A stretch of DNA of 64,000 nt. Origin: Bacteroidales bacterium (lineage in GTDB: Bacteria; Bacteroidota; Bacteroidia; Bacteroidales; F082). Of the stretch, positions 9,679 through 17,598 are shown piece after piece; the first letter of the stretch is position 1, and each line of letters starts with the position of its first letter. Location: contig JAKSMV010000002.1 of the NCBI GenBank assembly GCA_024400425.1, positions 62,001 to 126,000 on the forward strand, read 5' to 3'. Below the pieces are notes generated by a model. The model was not told the DNA's origin. It did no database searches and was given only the letters and a program-made list of their open reading frames with translations. A program made the translations under genes and the position numbers.

Positions 9679-10806
9679 TTATTGTCTTAATCGAAACTTA
9701 TTTACGATATATTTTACGATGGTTCGCCATGACACATCATCATACACTCTAGTATTAGGATGTTTCATAGCCTCTTGGAGAATTTCTTCGGTATAATCGC
9801 CAAAGGCGGGACCTACTGCAGTCTGGCTCAGTTCAGGATTGGTGTTCCACTCCAACAGCAATGGTTCTCCAGAATCATCGACACACACATCCCAACCGAT
9901 GATACTTTGGAATGGCATATACAAATGTGCATTCTTTACAAAATCCTTGACCTCGTCATAGAATGGCAACTGATAGCCTTCCAATTTAACACCGCTATCC
10001 GTGCGTTCAATCAATCCTTCTTCAGGTGTACCGTAGGCATATTTGTCCAACGTACCATCATCATGAACTTTGACGCTGATACCTCCCGCACTCTCATTAT
10101 CAATCACCTTTCCTTTGCGCCCAATCCTGGCAATCGCATACATAATATGCACATCCATGTCCTTCCGATAAGTCACAATACGAAGCGTATTGACCGAATC
10201 GGGATTAAGGGCACTCATTCCTTCATGCTGCCTTACTAAGTCTTGGATGAGAAAGTCCTGCTTATATTCTGTCAGCAGATCCAACACCGATTGGCCAGTT
10301 TCCTCCACCACTCCATTCTCTATCTTCAATATTTGTACTCCCTTGCCATGTGAAGCCAACGAGGGTTTGATCAAAACCACACCCAAATTAGCACACTTCT
10401 CTGCCGCCTCCTGCTTGCTCACAGGCTCATTCTCGTAATAGAAATGGCCGTTTCGATTCTTCAGATAGATATGGGACTGCCTAATATTCGGAACCAGAAT
10501 ATCCAACATATTCTTGTCAGAATACGCTATACCGAACTTGACTTGATTTAGCCTATAGACAATCTCACCACGATACACTCCTGTAGGGATATACTTGGGA
10601 GAATATAACCCCGTGCGGGCATAAAAATAGCGATGCCAATCCAAGGGTATCTCATGACCGTAGTATTTCTTCCAATATGCCTGTATCTCCCGTTCCTGTT
10701 CTCGGTTCAATTCACGTTTCTGTGGCAGTTTATTATAACTACTGACTATTTGTTTTCTAAACTTCTCTACAAAAGCATATCTTTTAGACTCTTCAACAAT
10801 ATTCAT
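9679..10806 (-). CDS. Sugar-transfer-associated ATP-grasp protein (paralogue 3)
   Basis: Close paralogue of the downstream 8508-9620 protein: both contain FYARTGxYSxxYxP, KPS-x-x-S-x-G-x-GV, QDLVRQHEGM or its equivalent, a NPDSVNTLRIVTYR-type hallmark, RIGRKGxVIDNxSAGGIS and LEW-N-x-NP near the end. These are the ATP-binding lysine strand, the hinge and the magnesium-binding E-x-N. 375 aa, ATG start, with an Arg/Lys-rich N-terminal segment. The two neighbours are separated by only 58 bases and read in the same direction. Differences lie mostly in the C-terminal thirty residues and around the acceptor side of the pocket, as expected of paralogues with different acceptors. Substrate unknown. 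Confidence 0.87.
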   Translation of the reverse strand: MNIVEESKRYAFVEKFRKQIVSSYNKLPQKRELNREQEREIQAYWKKYYGHEIPLDWHRYFYARTGLYSPKYIPTGVYRGEIVYRLNQVKFGIAYSDKNMLDILVPNIRQSHIYLKNRNGHFYYENEPVSKQEAAEKCANLGVVLIKPSLASHGKGVQILKIENGVVEETGQSVLDLLTEYKQDFLIQDLVRQHEGMSALNPDSVNTLRIVTYRKDMDVHIMYAIARIGRKGKVIDNESAGGISVKVHDDGTLDKYAYGTPEEGLIERTDSGVKLEGYQLPFYDEVKDFVKNAHLYMPFQSIIGWDVCVDDSGEPLLLEWNTNPELSQTAVGPAFGDYTEEILQEAMKHPNTRVYDDVSWRTIVKYIVNKFRLRQ

Positions 10807-10863
10807 AGTACCTTTAATATTTCATATTTGTTGTTTTATATCATAAAATGGGCTTGATAAAGC

Positions 10864-12021
10864 TTAATACTTATCCCAATTCCTTTCATCCAATAAGAAA
10901 CGGAGCATCCTGCTTCTCACAATATCGTTTCTAAAGAGAACCAAGAGCTGAGATTTTGACTGTTTCTTTTTTCCTCGAATCTTATTATGTATGTTTTGCA
11001 TCAAAACACGGAAAGCATCTCGTACCGTCTTAGGCCTAAACATATCATACATTCCAAGAATATCTTTTTTCACCCCATTCTCAATCCAGGGCTGCAGTAA
11101 CGAATCATATTTCTGACGGTCTTTCAAATATTCGCAAACCAGTTCATTATGTTTCTGCGCTGCTTCACTATGATCTATCTCTATAACAATATTGTCGATA
11201 TTCTTTAGATTGACCACATTCCAAGCCAAGCCATCGTCTGTTATTGACAATATTACACCACGTCCCTCATACCAACGATTGCGATTGGTTGCCCTATACA
11301 GCGTATCCTGCTTGCTATTAAAAAAGAAATTCCCCAAACTATAGAATATGGGCTTCCCTTTATACTCTTCCCATCCTTGAGGACAATGAGGATGACTGCC
11401 AAACACGCCATCAGCCCCATATTCAATAAAATCACGATATCGGGCTATAGTCTCCGGCATTGGTATGTCTATGTATTCTATGCCATCATGAGGCAGAACG
11501 AACAAATAGTCCAAATGTTTCTTTGCCTCGATAATAATATGATTGACCTTCAAATCATTAATGTATGCACATCCCAATCCTTCCCGTTCACGATTATCTT
11601 GCACAGGCCAGGAATAGGTAGGATACGATAATGCAAGGAATCCAATCTTTTTACCTCTGATAGTGACTTCCTTCACTCGATATGCCTCATCGTATGTCCC
11701 ACTTCCAAAACAAGCATCACCAAGTGCAGCCTTAGTCTTGTAATAACCCTCTTCGCCCCAATCAAACACATGGTTGTTTGCCATAGAGAACAAATCAAAT
11801 CCTAAATTTCTCAAGAAATCAGGAGCATCATCATTTTGAAAGAAGCGCTCTCTTGCTCTTGGCGGGAACTGCTTATCCGGCTTTAATGGAACTTCGAAAT
11901 TGACAACACTACAATCGAAGGTCTTCATTAACTCTTTGAATTCCTCCGAAGGTGTAATATATGACGTTGTCGGTTTCGAACAAAAGTCTCCAGCAAAAAA
12001 CAATTTAATGATATCACTCAT
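10864..12021 (-). CDS. CapA family protein (paralogue 3, divergent)
   Basis: Third CapA-like protein but clearly a separate branch: LFFAGDFCS at the start, VVNFEVPL, SMANNHVFDWGEEGY, FVLPHDGIEYIDIPMPE and GSHPHCPQGWEEY, then YSLGNFFFNS. The HD-G-IEY and HPHCPQGWE motifs are closer to classical CapA than those of the other two paralogues. The ATG nine bases inside the TTG-initiated frame is chosen (MSDIIKLFFAGD); it overlaps the upstream ATP-grasp stop by eight bases, which implies translational coupling. No membrane anchor is present. Together with 12014-13198 it makes a third ATP-grasp/CapA pair. Confidence 0.87.
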   Translation of the reverse strand: MSDIIKLFFAGDFCSKPTTSYITPSEEFKELMKTFDCSVVNFEVPLKPDKQFPPRARERFFQNDDAPDFLRNLGFDLFSMANNHVFDWGEEGYYKTKAALGDACFGSGTYDEAYRVKEVTIRGKKIGFLALSYPTYSWPVQDNREREGLGCAYINDLKVNHIIIEAKKHLDYLFVLPHDGIEYIDIPMPETIARYRDFIEYGADGVFGSHPHCPQGWEEYKGKPIFYSLGNFFFNSKQDTLYRATNRNRWYEGRGVILSITDDGLAWNVVNLKNIDNIVIEIDHSEAAQKHNELVCEYLKDRQKYDSLLQPWIENGVKKDILGMYDMFRPKTVRDAFRVLMQNIHNKIRGKKKQSKSQLLVLFRNDIVRSRMLRFLLDERNWDKY

Positions 12022-13198
12022 AATTTTCAAGCTTTTTCAATTGAGACAATGGTAAGTGATTCTTTTGACGGTATATCTTCCAATCATAGTCTTCATTCTT
12101 CCATGCTTTATAGCATTCGCGGATCTCCTTTCGCCATCCTTTTCTGATAAAATACTGCCCCGTTCTATCCCAGAAATCATTCACTTCTATAACCACGGGG
12201 CCTTCGTCCGTAATGGCAATATCCCAACCAGCAGCCTTGCACCAAGGAAAAGCCTGCTGGAACTTGATTACTTCAGCCTTTATCGCTTCCCAATTATCTA
12301 TAATCACACCATTAAGCTGCACTCCACTGTCAGGATGCTTTTCAATCTCTTTAATGCAATGCCAACCGTCATATTGTATCGCATACTTTACCTCGCCTGT
12401 CTCAACATCAACACATACGTCAACATTTCCCCCTCCGCCAGCATTATCAACACATTTCCCTGCACGGCCAATCTTGATAAAGGTAGCAATCACACGAGCG
12501 CTCCCATCTGGATATAATGTGGTCATAAACCTTATAGTGTTGACGGAGGATTCATTGAAACTGGACAACTGCGATGTCTGTTTAATGACAGCCTCAAAAA
12601 TACGAGGACGATTAGACAGCACATCCGACAATCTCTCAACTTTGCCATTATACAAGTTCAGTTCGCAATCGTTCTCAAGATAAGAAATATCCTTTACAAC
12701 CACCACATTATCTCCATGCGACTCTTCTGTTGCCTTTATGACGCATTGGCAGACTTCTTTTGATTTTAATATACGGACAACATCGGCCACATTGGTTGCG
12801 ATATCCAAACTATCCGACACACTACCGTATGGTTCATAATAACAATACAGTTCTGACGTTCTAATTCCAGTACTCTCAAACATCTTGTGTGCCGCATACT
12901 TGTTCCGTGCAAACGAATAATGCTTTATCGGATTCAGCACATCTAAATAATGGCGCTGCTCATTCAATCCTAAAAACGACTTACGAAATGCCTCTGACCG
13001 TTTTTCAAACTCAAAGTCATAATACTCGTCCAACTCAAGACCTTTAGTCTGATATAGGGCAAGATAGTCCTTTACCACTTTACTTTGAGTAACTTTGTCC
13101 GACCAATGTGATCGAGCCCAGCTTTGCACTGATTTAGTAAATCTACGCTGATTATTAATGGATTCAATTTTTTTTATTATTCTATTCGTCATATTCAT
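12014..13198 (-). CDS. Sugar-transfer-associated ATP-grasp protein (paralogue 4)
   Basis: The most divergent of the four ATPgrasp_ST proteins (394 aa). It keeps VIKATEESHGDNVVVVKD as the lysine strand and glycine loop, FNESSVNTIRFMTTLYPDG as the hallmark, RAGKCVDNAGGGGNVDV, and AGWDIAITDEGPVVIEVNDF as the metal site. The usual E-x-N-x-x-P end is E-V-N-D-F here. The C-terminal tail EIRECYKAWKNEDYDWKIYR is not found in the other paralogues. It is translated just upstream of, and overlapping, the divergent CapA gene, and the hexapeptide acyltransferase gene lies 14 bases before it. Function by family: ATP-dependent ligase tied to polysaccharide assembly; substrate unknown. Confidence 0.85.
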   Translation of the reverse strand: MNMTNRIIKKIESINNQRRFTKSVQSWARSHWSDKVTQSKVVKDYLALYQTKGLELDEYYDFEFEKRSEAFRKSFLGLNEQRHYLDVLNPIKHYSFARNKYAAHKMFESTGIRTSELYCYYEPYGSVSDSLDIATNVADVVRILKSKEVCQCVIKATEESHGDNVVVVKDISYLENDCELNLYNGKVERLSDVLSNRPRIFEAVIKQTSQLSSFNESSVNTIRFMTTLYPDGSARVIATFIKIGRAGKCVDNAGGGGNVDVCVDVETGEVKYAIQYDGWHCIKEIEKHPDSGVQLNGVIIDNWEAIKAEVIKFQQAFPWCKAAGWDIAITDEGPVVIEVNDFWDRTGQYFIRKGWRKEIRECYKAWKNEDYDWKIYRQKNHLPLSQLKKLENYE

Positions 13199-13212
13199 CC
13201 TCCAATAAAAGA

Positions 13213-13953
13213 CTACAAGTGAGTTCTATCATATCCAAACTTTTTATCATATTCTTTCTCCTGTCGCTTATCAAACACCCGTTGAGAACCCGAACTTAAT
13301 ACTTTGGCGGGAACTCCAGCAATTAATGGATATGGCTCTGCCATTTCGAAATTCTTATTCACCAAAGTGTTTGAGGCTACTATGCTATTAGCAGGAATAT
13401 ACGCACCTTTTGAGATAGTTGTATTATTTCCAATCCATACATTCTGTCCTATCTCTATTGGTTTGGTCAATTTGGAAACCTCTTTCTCATCTCCACACAT
13501 AATATAGTGGAAAGCGGTATCATAAATCTGAACATTCCATGCCATTTGAACATTATCACTCATACGAATATGGTCAAAGCACATAACTTTTAAATCCGAA
13601 CCACATACCGAACCATTTGAGCCGAACTCTAACGTTGCGTTCCTTGCAACTAATATATATGAGCCTTGCAAGAAGCGAATTGGCCCATTAAAAATAATTG
13701 TTCCGTTATTTGTAATTGTCACTTGGGGTTTTGCAGTGGTAACATACCATTCTTTGATACCAAACTTGATCATTCCTGGATATGGATGACTTTTTATTTC
13801 AACTCTCCCTTTTAAACTTCTGAACACAACGTTACCATACAAGAGTATTGGCATTCTTATGGCTGTTTTTATCGGAAACATCTTGATATTAAAGTATATC
13901 GACTTTAATATGTTTGACCTTAAAATATCCTTAAGGTACCTTCTATACCTCAT
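13213..13953 (-). CDS. Left-handed beta-helix (hexapeptide) acyltransferase
   Basis: Acyltransferase of the LbH superfamily, 246 aa. A long N-terminal part (about 100 residues, rich in aromatic and basic residues) precedes hexapeptide repeats: IGQNVWIGNNTTISKGAYIPANSIVASNTLV is the regular [LIV]-G-x-x-x-x coil region, ending with the usual PLIAGVPAKVL. Such enzymes put acetyl or other acyl groups on sugars of O-antigens or capsules. The AFHYI segment likely carries the catalytic His. It sits 38 bases after the opine-type dehydrogenase gene and shortly before the ATP-grasp array. The acyl group and target are unknown; serine or sugar O-acetylation is common for relatives. Confidence 0.85.
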   Translation of the reverse strand: MRYRRYLKDILRSNILKSIYFNIKMFPIKTAIRMPILLYGNVVFRSLKGRVEIKSHPYPGMIKFGIKEWYVTTAKPQVTITNNGTIIFNGPIRFLQGSYILVARNATLEFGSNGSVCGSDLKVMCFDHIRMSDNVQMAWNVQIYDTAFHYIMCGDEKEVSKLTKPIEIGQNVWIGNNTTISKGAYIPANSIVASNTLVNKNFEMAEPYPLIAGVPAKVLSSGSQRVFDKRQEKEYDKKFGYDRTHL

Positions 13954-13991
13954 TTTTATCTAAATTTCAAATGGTTTTACCATCCCGAAAA

Positions 13992-15077
13992 CTACTCAGA
14001 TATCGCAGTCATAACATCTTTTACTTCAATATTGCTTTTGCCCAGAAGGCTCTGGATACTTCTCGATTGTCCTTTGAAGTCTTCTCCCAACAACGCTGAT
14101 GCCAGTGTCATGACGGACTCTGCTATTGACACGTCCAATCCTGCCACCTTGCCCAACGAGATAAACAATCCCAAGCCCATCGGAACATCCTCCAACAAAT
14201 AGCGATGACGCAAGAACATCGGGCCCTTGTTCGACGAATCTGCAAAGGAGCGGAACGATGTCATCGCATCGATATTCAAATCCTCCTCGTTGCGCCACTT
14301 TGCTGCCTCGAAATAGTCCAAAGGCTCACAGCCGTATGCCTTCAAGACTTCATTTTTCTGTTTGTCAAACGCATTGATGACATTAACAATAGAATCGGTA
14401 AATGCCTCACGGTACATCCAGAACTCGCCCTTGCTGTATTCAATGCGAGAGGCAGAAAAGGTCATACCGATTGTATGGACAATCATATTAGGATTGTGAA
14501 GTGCCGACTCCAGAATGTTTCTACGCAGATAGTTCGTGTTGTCGAACAACTGAGAGAAGATAGACAGGACATACTCACTCTTAGCAACAGGCAGCACGGA
14601 TATGGCATTACGCGGATTGTAGAATGTGATTTTCACATATTCGTTATTCATCACACGACCGTTGTATGCCGTAGTCTCCCACTCACTAAAAATAACATCC
14701 GCCTTGACATATTTTTTGAAAATTAAACTACCCATATAACCTGGACACATTGCTATAATCTGCCCGTCATGAGCATACGGACCGATTAGACGTGCAACTG
14801 CCTCATGCTGCAATGTCGTGGTCATAATCAGCACCACATCAGCGAAATCCATCGCCAACTTAGCGTCACGAGTCACTAAAGCAGGTTTCACAAAGAAATC
14901 CTTACCTCGATTTGTCAAATCGTGAACACGATAGCCACCATCGGTTACGATCTTGTCATAATAGGCACTATTAGTTTGCGATGTCTTTAACAGACAAACT
15001 TCGTTCCCTCCTTTTTCGTAAATCTTAGCAGCATGTATCAGGCCTGCATTGCCACAGCCTATAATTGTTACTTTCAT
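13992..15077 (-). CDS. NAD/NADP octopine/nopaline (opine) dehydrogenase family protein
   Basis: Two-domain dehydrogenase. The N-terminus MKVTIIGCGNAGLIHAAKIYEKG is a Rossmann nucleotide-binding loop (GCGNAG in the place of GxGxxG), and the C-terminal half (from about residue 190: NILESALHNPNMIVHTIGMT) matches the opine dehydrogenase helical domain, with its conserved His and Asn in ALHNPN. Known members reductively join an amino acid to a 2-keto acid. The longest frame uses TTG and would overlap the flippase gene by 31 bases; the chosen ATG gives the natural N-terminus and an ATGA overlap. Inside a polysaccharide operon full of ATP-grasp ligases it may make an opine-like building block for the glycan. 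Substrates are inferred, not seen. Confidence 0.85.
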   Translation of the reverse strand: MKVTIIGCGNAGLIHAAKIYEKGGNEVCLLKTSQTNSAYYDKIVTDGGYRVHDLTNRGKDFFVKPALVTRDAKLAMDFADVVLIMTTTLQHEAVARLIGPYAHDGQIIAMCPGYMGSLIFKKYVKADVIFSEWETTAYNGRVMNNEYVKITFYNPRNAISVLPVAKSEYVLSIFSQLFDNTNYLRRNILESALHNPNMIVHTIGMTFSASRIEYSKGEFWMYREAFTDSIVNVINAFDKQKNEVLKAYGCEPLDYFEAAKWRNEEDLNIDAMTSFRSFADSSNKGPMFLRHRYLLEDVPMGLGLFISLGKVAGLDVSIAESVMTLASALLGEDFKGQSRSIQSLLGKSNIEVKDVMTAISE

Positions 15078-16555
15078 CTTTTTCTCTTTGTTTTTCTTTC
15101 CCAAAACTTGAACTTTTCAGGAATAATTGTTAATGTATATTTGTAAGCATCAGGTTGAAATATCCACGACCACGCCATATAGATTCCGAGGCATAGCACA
15201 GCTTTCAAGACACCATCCAGATACAATCCAAGATGGCAGAAATAGGCAACTCCATAACTAACACTAGCTGCGATTAACGAGGCAGCCGCCATCGGAAGCA
15301 AATCAAGCAATTGTTGCTGCCACTTAAACCCAATATACTTCGAAACCAATCCGATATTGACGAAATAGCAGAACCAGTTATATACGATAATTCCAACTAA
15401 AAAGCCTTTCATACCGTAAAAATACAAGCCTCCTATCATGAAAACCAAACCAACTGATCGCTTTGCCAACGTCCACATAAACATAAGCCTGCTCTTACCT
15501 ACAGCGGCCAATGTCTGCGTATTCACCGATTGCAAACAAGCGGAAAGCCCTACAATGCACAACACCTGAAAATAAGGAACACTCTGAATCCATTTATCTG
15601 AATAAAGCAATACAAATATTGGTTTTGCCGTAAGGATGAGGACAAACATCAACGGAAATGTGACATATGCAATTGTATTTGTCAATCGTCGCAACATATT
15701 AATCATCCTTTCCCTGTCATCTTGCACCGAGGCATACAAAGGATAGGTCACAGTTGTCATGATTGAAGAGATGGAATGTGATGCCAGACTCTCTGTGGAT
15801 GAAGCTTTCGAAAAGTATCCCAACGTAACAGGCGAATAAATTTTCCCAATCAGCAATCCGTTCAACTTAGAACAAAAAGTATTGGTGATATGGGTTAGAA
15901 ACATATACACGCCAAAACCGAACAATTCCTTAAACGACTTCCATGAAAAGACCAACTTTGGGCGCCACTTCACATAAAACCAAAACACCAAACAAGGAAT
16001 GGCTGCTGTGATAATGTTTTGCACGACTAATGCCCAAACGCCATATCCTCTATACGCCATCCATATTGTCACGGTTAACGCTATAATAGAAGTTGAAACC
16101 GAAAGAATTCCCAATACTTTAAAATTAAGTTTTTTCTTCAGTTGGTTGCGTTGGATTAGATTTAAAGCATAAATGAATAAAATAAGTCCTTGTACACGCA
16201 ATACCGAACTCAACATTGGAATATTATAGAACCGCGCAATAGCAGGTGCCGAAAAGAAAAGTATGACATACATCACTACCGACATTCCCATATTCCAAAA
16301 GAAAATTGTTGAATAGTCCTCTTGAGTAGGATTTTTCTTCTGAATTAAAGCAGACCCAAAACCTGCATCTATAAAGGTCTCGGACAAAGCCATAAAGATA
16401 GATAACATACCAATACAGCCATAATCGTATGGTGTCAGCAGTCGGGCTAATATAATACCCGATATGAATCCAATAATCATATTGGAATACTTGCTGAATG
16501 CCGTCCATACCATGCTGGCAGCAGCTTTTTGCTTTATATCACTTTGCTTTGCCAT
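15074..16555 (-). CDS. Wzx-type lipopolysaccharide/capsule flippase (MOP superfamily)
   Basis: Integral membrane protein, 493 aa, with about 12-14 hydrophobic spans, of the oligosaccharidyl-lipid flippase type (WzxC/TuaB-like branch). The N-terminal region KAAASMVWTAFSKYSNMIIG followed by ARLLTPYDYGCIGM is diagnostic of this branch, as is TFIDAGFGSALIQKKNPTQEDYSTIFFWN. It moves undecaprenyl-linked repeat units across the inner membrane, after which the EpsG/Wzy-like protein polymerises them. The gene overlaps the opine-type dehydrogenase start by ATGA. A single Wzx and a single polymerase suggest one glycan is built by this set. Confidence 0.92.
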   Translation of the reverse strand: MAKQSDIKQKAAASMVWTAFSKYSNMIIGFISGIILARLLTPYDYGCIGMLSIFMALSETFIDAGFGSALIQKKNPTQEDYSTIFFWNMGMSVVMYVILFFSAPAIARFYNIPMLSSVLRVQGLILFIYALNLIQRNQLKKKLNFKVLGILSVSTSIIALTVTIWMAYRGYGVWALVVQNIITAAIPCLVFWFYVKWRPKLVFSWKSFKELFGFGVYMFLTHITNTFCSKLNGLLIGKIYSPVTLGYFSKASSTESLASHSISSIMTTVTYPLYASVQDDRERMINMLRRLTNTIAYVTFPLMFVLILTAKPIFVLLYSDKWIQSVPYFQVLCIVGLSACLQSVNTQTLAAVGKSRLMFMWTLAKRSVGLVFMIGGLYFYGMKGFLVGIIVYNWFCYFVNIGLVSKYIGFKWQQQLLDLLPMAAASLIAASVSYGVAYFCHLGLYLDGVLKAVLCLGIYMAWSWIFQPDAYKYTLTIIPEKFKFWERKTKRKR

Positions 16556-16612
16556 ATTTATTTACTATTTAGTTGCATAATAAAAATAATACGAAACATA
16601 ATGGTATTACAC

Positions 16613-17596
16613 TTATTTATACTTAAACTGATACTCGGTTATCGAATCCGCAACATATTCATGCTGATAGGCATTGAACGTCCTGATATATACATTGTCA
16701 TCATCCTTTGGGAACTCCCAAAGCTGTATCAGTCCATTTCCACCGTGTGGTTCATGCTGGATGTTGAATTCTATTTGAGGGACAATCCTCCCTTGGGAAT
16801 TAGTTGAATACAGCACCCTTGTTCTTGAGCCGACATGGCCACACAGCACACAACGGATGTTATCATTATTATAAACCAAATTTTCCCAAACATATTGTCC
16901 CGGCTTGCTAACAGTATCTGTCATATAATTAAGATTTCTGTATCTCTTAGCATTCGCCGACATATACCTATGATTGACAAGTATGAAATTTTCATCAGCA
17001 TGTGTTTTCACATATTCATTCGCCCATTTCACAACCGGCGTTCTCGGTTCCATTTCAAGCAAAAGCAAGTTTACCACTTCCCCATCAAGATGTTCCCGCA
17101 CCACGACATTTTCATATTTCCCTGATTCAAAATACGACACAATGTGAGAGACCGTAGATGAAAATCCGACATAATTGCTGAAACGTGTGGAATCGCGATA
17201 AATCCATGGATTAGATGCATTGCAATAATAATCATGATTGCCGATGCACGAATAGAATGGCACTATTGAAATATACGGTTCAGTTGCAGCATAAAAATCT
17301 TCCCATTCAGGAACAGAATTGTAGTTCGTAATATCTCCTGTATGCAAACTAAAAGCTATTCTATCGGAATGATTAGCAATCCACTCAAGAGCAGCTCGAT
17401 AAAATGGAATATTATTGTACCAAGAAAAGTAAGCCTGAATATCGCCAAACACCGCAATATATTTCGAATTGCAGTTCAATACCGTGTCAGGCAGTGCCGT
17501 TCTTTCCTGCTTGGAAACACGGGAAGACTGGGCTGACAAATCCGTTGGAATTGCAAAAAGGGCAATTGCCATAAGTAAAACAAGAATGTGTTTCAT
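16613..17596 (-). CDS. Exported calcineurin-like metallophosphoesterase
   Basis: Secreted or periplasmic phosphoesterase. MKHILVLLMAIALFAIPTDLSAQ is a clean signal peptide with a likely cut after SAQ. Metal-site motifs in order: AVFGDIQ, LHTGDIT, CIGNHDYY, VNHRYM and LCGHVGS, which is the full calcineurin-like set. 327 aa from the ATG; the TTG two codons earlier is less likely. The stop of the leucine-rich-repeat gene lies two bases upstream. Purple-acid-phosphatase-like enzymes of this size cut phosphomono- or diesters. An exported phosphatase inside a capsule operon might trim phospho-substituents put on by LicD; this is a guess from position only. Confidence 0.87.
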   Translation of the reverse strand: MKHILVLLMAIALFAIPTDLSAQSSRVSKQERTALPDTVLNCNSKYIAVFGDIQAYFSWYNNIPFYRAALEWIANHSDRIAFSLHTGDITNYNSVPEWEDFYAATEPYISIVPFYSCIGNHDYYCNASNPWIYRDSTRFSNYVGFSSTVSHIVSYFESGKYENVVVREHLDGEVVNLLLLEMEPRTPVVKWANEYVKTHADENFILVNHRYMSANAKRYRNLNYMTDTVSKPGQYVWENLVYNNDNIRCVLCGHVGSRTRVLYSTNSQGRIVPQIEFNIQHEPHGGNGLIQLWEFPKDDDNVYIRTFNAYQHEYVADSITEYQFKYK

Positions 17597-17598
17597 CT

